Positions 33,466 through 42,204 of a DNA stretch of 64,000 nucleotides are shown piece after piece. Every line of letters begins with the position of its first letter. The stretch's first letter is position 1. A program made the translations under genes and the position numbers. Under the pieces are notes generated by a model that ran no database searches, was not told the DNA's origin, and was given only the letters and a program-made list of their open reading frames with translations. Origin of the DNA: Planctomycetes bacterium B3_Pla (GTDB taxonomy: Bacteria > Planctomycetota > Phycisphaerae > Sedimentisphaerales > Anaerobacaceae); the NCBI GenBank assembly GCA_005223045.1, contig NJBM01000015.1, positions 78,951 to 142,950 of the forward strand. Direction: 5' to 3'.

Positions 33466-34776
33466 ATGATAACAGCACCAGCAATAATCGTGAGACTTGA
33501 CGCCGTTGTTTTGGCGCTGCTCCCAATCGAGCGATGGCAGGCCCTTCGCCGGCTTGATGCCGACTTTATGGTCGAGCGCTGGTTTGTCCTGATATGTGTG
33601 GCCGCTCTGGTCATACTAACTGCTTTGCTCATTGCATCCAGCTATAATCGCACAAGAAAGGAACGAAGGATCACCAGTCAGTTGTTTACCTCGTATGCGG
33701 ACAAGAGGGGCCTGAGCCGGCGTGAGCGTCAGATTCTGACGGAGGTGGCAAGAAGAGCGAAACTAAAGCGAAGTGAATCAATTTTCACTATGGCGGCCGC
33801 ATTTGGCCGCGGGGCCGCCCAAATGACAGATGAAGCCCACATGCAGCAGGGAGCTGAATCGAGCAGACATCTGGGCGCCGAGTTAGCGACTTTGCGGGAA
33901 AAGCTTGGTTTCCAGAAACGAATCCCGGACTCGGCCGGCTCGGCAACGAAGCAGGCCAAGCCGAGCAGCCGGCAAATTCCCGTTGGTAGAAAGCTTCACA
34001 TCAAAAGCAGCCAGGCCCTGGAGCTGGGTGACATTGAGGCTACCGTTATAAAGAGCGACGATACCGAACTTGTTGCAACATTAAGCTCGTCTTTTGAAAG
34101 TAATCCCGGCGAGTTATGCTGCGTCCATTACTATTTCGGCGCATCCGTTTGGGAGTTCGACGCTTCCGTGATTAGCTATCACGGCGGCATTTTGATTTTG
34201 AGTCACAGTGACGACGTGCGGTTTATCAATCGTCGGCGTTTCCTGCGTGTGCCGGTAAACATGCCGGCTTTTATCGCACGTTTTCCGTTCGCAAGAATCC
34301 TGCCGCCAGGTAATAGCCCCGGCGATGAGATAGGCGGCGACCTGACCAATCTGCCCTGGAACACCTGGGGACCGCCTGAATTTGTGCCTGCGGCAGTAAC
34401 TGAGCTGGCCGGCCCGGGCCTGCGTCTGGAGACCCCGCTCGAAGTAAAAGTAGGCGAAAGGGTGATGGTGATAATCAAGATAAATGAGGAACAGAATCAG
34501 GACGCGACCGCACAAGCCGCCCCGGTGCAAAACGACAAAGCAACGCCATCAAGAATAGTGGAGGACATTGGCGAAGTCAGGCACATCAAGACCGTACAAA
34601 ATGGATTTTCGATAGCAGTTGAATTGACGGGGCTTAGTGACTCAAACGTCAACGAGCTGGTTCGTGCAACTAACACAGCTTCTTTGAAAGCCGGCCTCAA
34701 AACTCAGGATGTCCCGGCATCCGGCGCCGGCGAGGACAACAGGATAGCGCAAGCTTCGGAGCCTGTAACCGTATAA
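33466..34776 (+). CDS. Membrane-anchored PilZ-domain protein in the hook operon
   Basis: A 436-residue protein. An N-terminal membrane helix (VLICVAALVILTALLIAS, about 45-62) precedes a cytoplasmic helical region (RRERQILTEVARRAKLKRSE), a YcgR-N-like beta domain (about 165-245) and a PilZ domain with the c-di-GMP motif R257xxxR261 (RRRFLRVPV) and a later loop ELAGPGLRLE in the place of the D/NxSxxG motif. PilZ/YcgR proteins bind c-di-GMP and slow the motor or alter assembly. The domain order recalls YcgR but with an added membrane anchor. Its place between flgE and flgF points to flagellar control by c-di-GMP. Confidence 0.75.
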   Translation: MITAPAIIVRLDAVVLALLPIERWQALRRLDADFMVERWFVLICVAALVILTALLIASSYNRTRKERRITSQLFTSYADKRGLSRRERQILTEVARRAKLKRSESIFTMAAAFGRGAAQMTDEAHMQQGAESSRHLGAELATLREKLGFQKRIPDSAGSATKQAKPSSRQIPVGRKLHIKSSQALELGDIEATVIKSDDTELVATLSSSFESNPGELCCVHYYFGASVWEFDASVISYHGGILILSHSDDVRFINRRRFLRVPVNMPAFIARFPFARILPPGNSPGDEIGGDLTNLPWNTWGPPEFVPAAVTELAGPGLRLETPLEVKVGERVMVIIKINEEQNQDATAQAAPVQNDKATPSRIVEDIGEVRHIKTVQNGFSIAVELTGLSDSNVNELVRATNTASLKAGLKTQDVPASGAGEDNRIAQASEPVTV

Positions 34777-34786
34777 GGGATTTAAA

Positions 34787-35497
34787 ATGTTGGATGTTAT
34801 AGCAAGCATTAGCGCACTAACTCGGGAATTCGAGACCATTACGCACAATATGGCGAATGCCGGCACGGTCGGATATAAGCGCAGGAGCAACGCATTTTCA
34901 AAATCCCTTGAGACGAATGGAGAATATTCGGCGGGAAATGAAGATTTGAGCTCGATGTTTGATTTTTCCCAGGGCAGCACGGTTGAAACAGGCCGGCCTC
35001 TGGATCTTGCCTTATTTGGGAAAGGTTTTTTTGCCGTAGAGACGCCCGATGGGCCGCTTTACACCCGAAACGGCATGTTCAGCACGAATCAGAACGGCCA
35101 GATCGTGGATTCTATCGGGCGAATCGTGGCGGGTCAGTCCGGCCCAATCACGATACCGGGCAATGTAGGCATCTCGCAACTGTACGTCGCCGGCGACGGA
35201 ACCATAAGCGCCGGGTCCACAACTTTAGGGAAACTCAGGCTGGTTGATTTCGAGGGCAACGAAAACAAGCTTGTGCCAACCGGCGACAGTTCCTACCGGA
35301 TGCCGGATGAGACGATAATCCCGGTTGCAGCACAACACATGGTAATCAAGCAGGGTTATCAGGAAGCATCCAACGTTAAAATCATAGAAGAATTAGTGGA
35401 CATGATATTTGTGACCAGACTCTACGAAGCGAACGTGAAATCAATCACAGCCCAGCAGGAAGCCTCCAGCACTCTCATGAGCGCGGCTATGGGCTAA
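34787..35497 (+). CDS. flgF: Flagellar rod protein FlgF
   Basis: A 236-residue hook-basal-body protein. N-terminal SISALTREFETITHNMANAG with TVGYKRR, core RPLDLALFGKGFFAVETPDG, LYTRNGMFSTNQNGQIVDS, and C-terminal SNVKIIEELVDMIFVTRLYEAN. Being the shorter of two adjacent FlgG-like proteins just before flgG, it is called FlgF, a proximal rod subunit. Its N-terminal helix lacks the initial SxxSGL motif found in many rod proteins. Confidence 0.88.
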   Translation: MLDVIASISALTREFETITHNMANAGTVGYKRRSNAFSKSLETNGEYSAGNEDLSSMFDFSQGSTVETGRPLDLALFGKGFFAVETPDGPLYTRNGMFSTNQNGQIVDSIGRIVAGQSGPITIPGNVGISQLYVAGDGTISAGSTTLGKLRLVDFEGNENKLVPTGDSSYRMPDETIIPVAAQHMVIKQGYQEASNVKIIEELVDMIFVTRLYEANVKSITAQQEASSTLMSAAMG

Positions 35498-35528
35498 GAA
35501 ATCACCGAAATACAAGGAGAACAATAAT

Positions 35529-36314
35529 ATGATGAGAGCATTTTCCACTGCGGCGACCGGCATGGCCGCACAGCAGATGATGGTGGACGTGATCGCCAAT
35601 AACCTGGCCAACGTCAATACGTCGGGATTTAAGCGAAGCCAGGTAAATTTTCAGGATTTGCTTTACGTCACGATGCAACAACCCGGTACGGAAGTCTCTT
35701 CCGGCATAAATTCGCCCAGCGGACTGGAAATAGGCAGCGGAGTCCGCGTAGCATCAACGATTAAAGTCTTTACTATCGGTGAACTTCAGAATACCGCCAA
35801 CCCTCTTGACATAGCCGTCGCAGGTGAGGGGTTTCTTCAGGTAACCATGCCGAACGGCGCTCTGCGGTACACCCGCGACGGCTCACTGCTGGTAAATGGC
35901 AACGGTCAATTAGTTACGGCAACCGGATACATTATAGAACCGGCTATCACTGTTCCAACAGACGCAACCAGTGTGACCATCGAAAAGGACGGAGGCGTTA
36001 ATGTTATCGATTCTGCGGGGACTCGGTCGGTCGCGGGTATAATTCAACTGGCCCGGTTTCCAAATCCATCGGGGCTTTCAAGCGAAGGGGACAACCTGTT
36101 TGCAGAAACCGAAGCAAGCGGCACATATACGACCGGGACACCCGGAGAAAGCGGTTTCGCCATGATCCAGTCCGGATTTCTCGAAAAGTCCAACGTGCAA
36201 ATGGTGACCGAACTGGTCAACCTCATAACGGCACAGCGAGCATACGAGATAAACTCGCGCGCCATAAGGGCAGGCGACGACATGCTTCAAACGGCGAACA
36301 ATATCGTCAGATAA
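35529..36314 (+). CDS. flgG: Flagellar distal rod protein FlgG
   Basis: A 261-residue protein of standard FlgG length; AAGGAGAA 8 bases before the first of two adjacent ATGs. All family motifs are intact: MRAFSTAATGMAAQQMMVDV, IANNLANVNTSGFKRSQ, NFQDLLYV, ANPLDIAVAGEGFLQVTMPN, LRYTRDGSLLVNGNGQLVT and SNVQMVTELVNLITAQRAYE. FlgG forms the distal rod that crosses the periplasm. Confidence 0.97.
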   Translation: MMRAFSTAATGMAAQQMMVDVIANNLANVNTSGFKRSQVNFQDLLYVTMQQPGTEVSSGINSPSGLEIGSGVRVASTIKVFTIGELQNTANPLDIAVAGEGFLQVTMPNGALRYTRDGSLLVNGNGQLVTATGYIIEPAITVPTDATSVTIEKDGGVNVIDSAGTRSVAGIIQLARFPNPSGLSSEGDNLFAETEASGTYTTGTPGESGFAMIQSGFLEKSNVQMVTELVNLITAQRAYEINSRAIRAGDDMLQTANNIVR

Positions 36315-36323
36315 GGAACCATT

Positions 36324-37352
36324 ATGAGCAAAAGAAGGGGCACAAAAGCAAAGGGATATAGCATTGCAGGCGTCTTTGCAGTTTGCCTGGTTATAACTTG
36401 CGCACTCTTTTGCAGGGCATCGGCAAATGACAAAACCGGCGACCTCCCGCCCAACCCCGGCCTGAAGGTTTACCTGCCGAGAGAAGTTACAGTTAAAGAC
36501 AGTGACTTGAGCCTGGGACAGATCAGCATTATCCGAGGCAACGTATCTCTCGCAGCCAGGGCGAACAAAATCACGCTGGGACGGATATCGCTGCCGGGTC
36601 AAAAGATTATAGTTGACAGGCACATGGTTTTGAGCAGATTGGCCTGCAACGGGATCCCCGCATCGAAAGTAACATTGACAGGCGCAAAGAAGACGACTGT
36701 CAAACAGCAGTACAGGATAATCAGCGGCGATCAATTCATCGCGCTGGCAAGCTCCTTCATAGACGCCAACTCTCCACGCGCTCCAACTTCTCGATGGCAT
36801 CCGATGCGCAAACCTAAAGATTTCGCTATTCCAGGGACGGCCAAAGACTTGAAGTTTTCTCCCCGATTGCTCAAGAGCAATATGAGAAACCAGGCAAGAG
36901 TTGAGATTGCTCTGCTTTCCGGCGGCAAGAAGATCGGCGCGCGTGAAGTAATCTTAGGATTGAAATATAAGTGCCGCCACGCAGTGGCGAAGGTTGACAT
37001 TGCCGCCGGTGCGGTCATCGGCATAGAGAACGTTAAGATAGAAGAGAAATTGTCGAACTACCCAGAGCCAGCCGGCTGGAAGCCGCCCTACGGCCTGATC
37101 GCCAGGCGCAGTCTGCGGGCAAATACGGTCCTTCGCCCGAATATGGCCGGGCCTGTCAAGTCGCCAATTGTAGTCAAGCGGAACCAAAACGTTGTGATTC
37201 GAATTGAAAGACCCGGATTCCTGATAACGGCCGTCGGAACAACCATGCAGGATGGCAAAGCCGGTGAATATATCAAAATCCGGAACGTGGACTCACAACG
37301 AATAATCGTGGCAAGGATCAACGCAGATGGAAGCGTGGAACCCGTGCTGTAA
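36324..37352 (+). CDS. flgA: P-ring assembly chaperone FlgA
   Basis: A 342-residue exported protein (signal peptide with GVFAVCLVITCALFCRASA). The C-terminal half has the SAF/FlgA pattern: HAVAKVDIAAGAVIGIENVK, IARRSLRANTVLRPNMAGP, VVKRNQNVVIRIERPGFLIT and KAGEYIKIRNVDSQRIIVAR. It is longer than E. coli FlgA because of an extra N-terminal domain (about 45-165). FlgA helps FlgI form the P-ring. Starts 9 bases after flgG. Confidence 0.9.
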   Translation: MSKRRGTKAKGYSIAGVFAVCLVITCALFCRASANDKTGDLPPNPGLKVYLPREVTVKDSDLSLGQISIIRGNVSLAARANKITLGRISLPGQKIIVDRHMVLSRLACNGIPASKVTLTGAKKTTVKQQYRIISGDQFIALASSFIDANSPRAPTSRWHPMRKPKDFAIPGTAKDLKFSPRLLKSNMRNQARVEIALLSGGKKIGAREVILGLKYKCRHAVAKVDIAAGAVIGIENVKIEEKLSNYPEPAGWKPPYGLIARRSLRANTVLRPNMAGPVKSPIVVKRNQNVVIRIERPGFLITAVGTTMQDGKAGEYIKIRNVDSQRIIVARINADGSVEPVL

Positions 37353-37400
37353 GAAACTCGCTCTAAAATGACGCAAAATGGAAAATCCGTGAAAGGAAAA

Positions 37401-38012
37401 ATGATGAACAACAAAATAGTCCTGGTGCTTATCTTGACAGTCTTTGCATTCGGCTCGACTACCTGCTCGCACGCAGGTTCCATCTGGGCCAAGAGGGACA
37501 AGAACATGAAAGCCTTGTACGCCGACGACGTGGCCCGGCAGATAGGCGATGTTCTGACTATCAAGATCAGCGAAAACAGCAAGGTCGATAACAAGGCAAA
37601 AAGAGATCTGCAAAAGGAGACCGACCGGTCAACCGTTTTCAACGGAGAATTAGGCAAATTCGCGGACCTTGGTGATTTTGGCATGAGCGCCAACTCGAAC
37701 AATGAGTTGAAAAGCAAGGCCGATTACAAAGACGAAAGGAAGTTTATCGACAGTGTTACCGTAGTGGTAGTGGACATCCTGCCGAACCGCAATCTTGTAG
37801 TCATGGGCACTCGCAACCGCGATATAGCGGGCGACATACAGATCATTGAGGTTAGCGGGATAGTCAGGCCCAGTGACGTTGCGTTCGACAACACGGTCAA
37901 GAGCGAGCAGGTTGCGGATTTTCGCATTGTATCCAAAAACAGCGGGGTTTCGGAGCCATACACCAGACCGGGCTGGTTCGGCAGGATACTTGATATTATC
38001 TGGCCGTTTTGA
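37401..38012 (+). CDS. flgH: L-ring protein FlgH
   Basis: A 203-residue protein; ATGs at 37401 and 37404 both follow AAAGGA, the second at better spacing. Motifs: SIWAKRDKNMKALYADDVAR, IGDVLTIKISENSKV, NRNLVVMGTRNRDIAGDIQI, VSGIVRPSDVAFDNTVKSEQ, VADFRIV. Most FlgH proteins are lipoproteins; here the signal ends ...FGSTTCSHAGS, whose STTC is not a canonical lipobox, so anchoring is uncertain. An L-ring implies an outer membrane. Confidence 0.9.
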   Translation: MMNNKIVLVLILTVFAFGSTTCSHAGSIWAKRDKNMKALYADDVARQIGDVLTIKISENSKVDNKAKRDLQKETDRSTVFNGELGKFADLGDFGMSANSNNELKSKADYKDERKFIDSVTVVVVDILPNRNLVVMGTRNRDIAGDIQIIEVSGIVRPSDVAFDNTVKSEQVADFRIVSKNSGVSEPYTRPGWFGRILDIIWPF

Positions 38013-38055
38013 ATATGCCAACCGGGAAAAGTCAGTTTTTCGAGAGCGATGACTT

Positions 38056-39207
38056 ATGAAATCAATAATGAGCAATCAAGCCAATAAGCAAACGACCCTG
38101 ATCATGCTTGCGATATGTGCGTTTATGGCTTGCGCACTTACTCCCGGCATCGGACAATGCGAGCGAATAAAGGATATCGTTGACATTCAAGGGCTCCGCA
38201 GCAATCCACTCACCGGCGTCGGTCTGGTCATCGGTCTGGCGGCCGGCGGAGGTGACAGCACGCTGCTTTCGCAACAAATGCTGACGAACCTGCTGAGAGA
38301 TTCCGGCCTGGTTCTCAAGCCCACGGACCTGACCGGCGGCAACATTGCCGTGGTTTGGGTAACAGCCGAGCTGGGCCCTTTTTCTCGCGAAGGCTCACGA
38401 ATCGACGTCGATGTCTCGACGGTAGGAAATGCAAAAAGCCTTCAGGGCGGAAGACTCCTGCCAACGCCTCTAAAAGGCCTTGACGGCCAGGTTTACGCCG
38501 TGGCCGACGGTGGAATTTCAATCGGCGGCTGGACGGCAACCGGCGACAAGGCAACTATCACAAAAAATCACCAGACAGTCGGACGAATTCCCGACGGGGC
38601 AATAGTCGAAAAAGAGGAAATCTCCTCATTCGTTAAACATCTCGCAGGCAACAGGATTATTGCACTGAATCTCAGAAACGGCGATTTCTCAACCGCAAGG
38701 CAAGTCAGTCAGGCGATCAACAAGTATTATCCAAACAGTGCGGCAGTAATCGACGCCGGCACCATCCAAATCAGGATACCCGGTGAAATCAGCGCCGAAG
38801 GCATTGCCGGCTTCATCGACGACATTACAAAGCCCGAAGTAAGCGTCGATGTGCCTGCGACAGTGGTTATCAATGAACGCACCGGCACTATAGTAGTCGG
38901 CGAACGGGTCGGGATATCCGCCGTGGCGATTTCTCAGGGCAGTCTGGTCGTAAAAATCAAAGAAACCGAGCTTGTTTCCCAGCCGGTTGCTCCTTTCTCC
39001 GACTCCGGTACAACGGTAGCAGTTCCGGACACGTCAATAGGAGTCGAAGAAAAAGATGCTCATCTGATCCAGGTCTCACGGTCGGTTACGGTCTCGGAGC
39101 TGGCCAAGAACCTTAATGCCATTGGCGCGACACCGAGAGATCTGATTGCGATTTTCAATGCCCTGAAAAAAGCCGGCGCTCTTCAAGCCAAGCTGGTGAT
39201 AATGTAG
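38056..39207 (+). CDS. flgI: P-ring protein FlgI
   Basis: A 383-residue exported protein of normal length with a signal peptide (LIMLAICAFMACALTPGIGQ). Family motifs: RIKDIVDIQGLRSNPLTGVG, LVIGLAAGGGDSTL, NIAVVWVTAELGPFSREGSR, IDVDVSTVGNAKSLQGGRLL, VVINERTGTIVVGERVGISA and the C-terminal LAKNLNAIGATPRDLIAIFN. FlgI forms the ring in the peptidoglycan layer. Confidence 0.96.
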   Translation: MKSIMSNQANKQTTLIMLAICAFMACALTPGIGQCERIKDIVDIQGLRSNPLTGVGLVIGLAAGGGDSTLLSQQMLTNLLRDSGLVLKPTDLTGGNIAVVWVTAELGPFSREGSRIDVDVSTVGNAKSLQGGRLLPTPLKGLDGQVYAVADGGISIGGWTATGDKATITKNHQTVGRIPDGAIVEKEEISSFVKHLAGNRIIALNLRNGDFSTARQVSQAINKYYPNSAAVIDAGTIQIRIPGEISAEGIAGFIDDITKPEVSVDVPATVVINERTGTIVVGERVGISAVAISQGSLVVKIKETELVSQPVAPFSDSGTTVAVPDTSIGVEEKDAHLIQVSRSVTVSELAKNLNAIGATPRDLIAIFNALKKAGALQAKLVIM

Positions 39208-39218
39208 GAGCTTCTCCG

Positions 39219-39569
39219 ATGGACAGCGCCAAATTGATACTGACAGAACCTGTTTCGCCGCCCGCGCAGTTGGCGCATATCGACAAAACGAACGCCGCCA
39301 GCGCCTCGGAAGAGAAGAAGAAGCAAATATCGAAGGATTTTGAGTCGGTCCTGCTCAACAAGCTTCTGGACGAAATGAGCAAATCCATCGGGAATTGGGG
39401 CTTTGAGAAAGACGGAGCTTCTAAACAGGTGCAGGGAATATTCTGGCTGTATCTGGCCCGCGATATTGCAAACAACGGCGGAATGGGACTGTGGAAAGAT
39501 ATATACAAATCTCTGAGCGGTTCCGATCAGACAAACGCCGCAGGAAAGTCACTGGACGGAAATGTATGA
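39219..39569 (+). CDS. flgJ: Rod-binding protein FlgJ (rod-cap domain only)
   Basis: A 116-residue protein matching the N-terminal rod-binding domain of FlgJ (KKKQISKDFESVLLNKLLDE, SKQVQGIFWLYLARDIANNG, GMGLWKDIY). The C-terminal peptidoglycan hydrolase of gamma-proteobacterial FlgJ is absent, so a separate enzyme must open the wall for the rod. Its stop overlaps the next start (ATGA). Confidence 0.9.
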   Translation: MDSAKLILTEPVSPPAQLAHIDKTNAASASEEKKKQISKDFESVLLNKLLDEMSKSIGNWGFEKDGASKQVQGIFWLYLARDIANNGGMGLWKDIYKSLSGSDQTNAAGKSLDGNV

Positions 39570-40087
39570 ACGCAACTGCAATTGGAATAGAAAATAAGGT
39601 CGATGAGCTGCTGGCCTGCCTGGACACAGACGTCCGGCATATACAAGAGAAATTGTCGCAACTGAACGAGCTGCGCAGCCTGGTCGTCAAGCGCGACGAT
39701 GCCGCTTTGGGCAAACTGCTTGAAAGCATCCAGGTAAAGTCGGACAGCTATAAAAGTAACGAGTCAAACCGGCAGGCGATACGAAAAGAATTGGCGAATA
39801 TTCTGGGCCATGGCCTCGAGCAAATGACTTTGTCGGCACTTGAGGCAAGCCTGCCGGACGCAAAAAGAGAGCAAGTAAACCGGATGAAGACAAAGCTAAA
39901 ATCACTGACCGAAGAACTAAAAAAAGAGCATTTGAGCACAACTCTGCTCCTGTCCGAATGCGCCAGGTTCAACAGTCTGCTTTTGAGAAACGTATTCGAC
40001 CTCGGACAGACAGGGGCCGTTTACTACAACTCCAATGGTGCAACCAGGCGGCAAGCGGACACGGCTTTCGTGAATTTACAATTTTAG
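39566..40087 (+). CDS. flgN: FlgN-like export chaperone
   Basis: A 173-residue, helix-rich protein; the ATG at 39566 overlaps the flgJ stop. Long amphipathic helices (VDELLACLDTDVRHIQEKLS; LEQMTLSALEASLPDAKREQ; NRMKTKLKSLTEELKKEHLS) and a C-terminal end NSLLLRNVFDLGQTGAVYYN match FlgN-type chaperones of FlgK and FlgL. The position directly before flgK supports the call. Confidence 0.82.
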   Translation: MNATAIGIENKVDELLACLDTDVRHIQEKLSQLNELRSLVVKRDDAALGKLLESIQVKSDSYKSNESNRQAIRKELANILGHGLEQMTLSALEASLPDAKREQVNRMKTKLKSLTEELKKEHLSTTLLLSECARFNSLLLRNVFDLGQTGAVYYNSNGATRRQADTAFVNLQF

Positions 40088-40178
40088 GGGACCTCATTCC
40101 GCGCGTGTCGAGCTTGAGTACAAGCCCCCGGGTGCGAGATGCAGATATTGGAATAGTAGCTTTGACCAGAGCAAAGAA

Positions 40179-42152
40179 ATGAATAGTTTTGACATAGGAA
40201 TCAGCGGCCTCAAAGCTGCCCAGGAGGCCATTGGGATAGTTGGCAACAACATCGCCAACGCCGCCACGGACGGCTATCACCGTCAGAGAATAGAACTCGC
40301 TCCGGCTTATGCGTCACAAGTCGGCACGGTTCTTTTGGGAGGAGGTGTCGACGTCATCGGCTACACGAGGATGATTGACGGTCTTCTGGAAAAGGAGATT
40401 CTCCGGCAGCAGTCGTCATTGGAACAGACGTCCCAGGAGCTTGCGACGCTGCGCACGGTCGAAAGCATGTTCGCAGAACTCTCAAGCGAGACTGGCTTGA
40501 GCGCGGCAATAGACGATTTTTTCAACGCATTGCAGGACCTTAGCGCTCATCCGGGAGAAGCCATTTGGCAAAATCAAGCTGTGAGCGCGGCTGAAACCAT
40601 GGCGGCCCAATTCAGGATGTTGGGAGACTTTCTCGACAAGCTGCAAGCCCAGCTCAGATTTGAAGCTGAAAACACCGTCGAGCAGATCAATGCATTGACC
40701 GGCCAGATCGCCGAACTCAACAAGAAGATCGTAAAAATAGAGATAGACGGCGGGCAGGCCAACAATCTACGTGACCAGAGAGATCAGCGTATCACAGAGC
40801 TGTCGGAACTGGTAGGGTTGGAGACCCAGCAACGGGAATACGGCGCAGTTGACGTCAGCATTGCCGGAATATCTGTACCTGTAGTGGCAAACACTACGAC
40901 CATTGCACTGGAAGCGGACCTGACAGAAAGCGGCAAGCTGGGCATCTCCGTTGCCGGCGCCTTCAACTACAAAACAAACATACAAGGTGGACGGCTCGGG
41001 GGATTGTTGTCGTTGAGAAACGAGCTTGTCTCCGACGTAAGCACGGATTTGAACAGTTTAGCGAACGAAATAATCCAGCAGATGAACCAATACCATGTTC
41101 AGGCAGTAGGTTCGGAAGGCCGGTTTACACAGCTTACGAGCTGGGGAATGGCCAGTGAAAATCTGGCCGATTTTAATCCGCCCGTAACCGACGGCAATAT
41201 TTACCTGCGGGTCACCAATACCAGCACGGGCGCGGTGACACGAACCGCCGTGGCCGTTGATGCGTCGGCAGACTCGTTAACTACCATAGCGGCGGCAATC
41301 TCGTCTATTACCGGCCTGACCGCTTCGGTAAGCTCCTCGAAGCTGAGCATATCAGCCGACACCTACTACGAATTTGACTTTTTGCCCGCGGTCCTGTCCG
41401 GTCCCACTGCCGCTGTGTTGACCGGCACGACGCCGCCCGCTATCTCTGTCTCAGGCATTTATGCCGGAACACAGAACGACACTTTTCAGTTCACAGTCTC
41501 AGGCGCCGGCCTGGTCGGCAACGGCGCCCTGCAATTGGAAGTCAAAGACAACGGCGGCGCCGGAGATGTGATTGCCACGCTCAATATCGGCAGCGGTTAC
41601 GCCGCAGGCGACGAACTTGACATAGGCAACGGAATTAAAGTGTCCGTCGGCGCCGGAGACTTCGGAGCGGGCGACAACTTCGAGATCGATGCCTTTGCCG
41701 ATACGGACACTTCGGGAGTTCTTGCCGCGGTGGGGCTTAACACGTTCTTTTCCGGCAACAGCGCCATGAACATAGCGGTTCGCTCGGAGATATCCGACAC
41801 ACCGGGGCGAATAGCAACGGCCCTGGGGACGGACATGACCGACAATGCCAACGCCCTGAGGATGGCCGCAGCGAAGGACCAGGCCGTAAGCAATCTGAAC
41901 TCCCTGACGATCCCGGAGTTTTACCGCCGATTGGCATCGGGCATCGGTCAACTTATCTCGGTTAGACAGATGCGCCAGGACAATATGCAAGTCGTTGTCC
42001 AAAATCTCAACAATCAGCAGAGCGAGCTAAGCGGCGTCGATATCAACGACGAAGCTGCCCGTATGTTGCTCTTCGAGCAGATGTTCAGGGCAATGGCCAA
42101 ATATCTGAACACTGTCCAGTCGTCACTGGAAGCTGTAATGGAAATATTATGA
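40179..42152 (+). CDS. flgK: Hook-filament junction protein FlgK
   Basis: A 657-residue protein. N-terminus SFDIGISGLKAAQEAIGIVG, NNIANAATDGYHRQRIEL is canonical; then VGTVLLGGGVDVIGYTRMID, INALTGQIAELNKKIVKIEI, NNLRDQRDQRITELSELVGL and LGGLLSLRNELV. The C-terminal VQNLNNQQSELSGVDINDEA and ARMLLFEQMFRAMAKYLNTV is also canonical. A variable insert (about 345-540; repeated short strands such as GIYAGTQNDTFQFTVSGAG) makes it longer than E. coli FlgK. Ribosome site weak. Gap of 91 bases to flgN. Confidence 0.95.
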   Translation: MNSFDIGISGLKAAQEAIGIVGNNIANAATDGYHRQRIELAPAYASQVGTVLLGGGVDVIGYTRMIDGLLEKEILRQQSSLEQTSQELATLRTVESMFAELSSETGLSAAIDDFFNALQDLSAHPGEAIWQNQAVSAAETMAAQFRMLGDFLDKLQAQLRFEAENTVEQINALTGQIAELNKKIVKIEIDGGQANNLRDQRDQRITELSELVGLETQQREYGAVDVSIAGISVPVVANTTTIALEADLTESGKLGISVAGAFNYKTNIQGGRLGGLLSLRNELVSDVSTDLNSLANEIIQQMNQYHVQAVGSEGRFTQLTSWGMASENLADFNPPVTDGNIYLRVTNTSTGAVTRTAVAVDASADSLTTIAAAISSITGLTASVSSSKLSISADTYYEFDFLPAVLSGPTAAVLTGTTPPAISVSGIYAGTQNDTFQFTVSGAGLVGNGALQLEVKDNGGAGDVIATLNIGSGYAAGDELDIGNGIKVSVGAGDFGAGDNFEIDAFADTDTSGVLAAVGLNTFFSGNSAMNIAVRSEISDTPGRIATALGTDMTDNANALRMAAAKDQAVSNLNSLTIPEFYRRLASGIGQLISVRQMRQDNMQVVVQNLNNQQSELSGVDINDEAARMLLFEQMFRAMAKYLNTVQSSLEAVMEIL

Positions 42153-42204
42153 AAAATGTGAGACGTATCCTGGAAGATGCCCGACAAGATACGGGGTATG
42201 AAAA

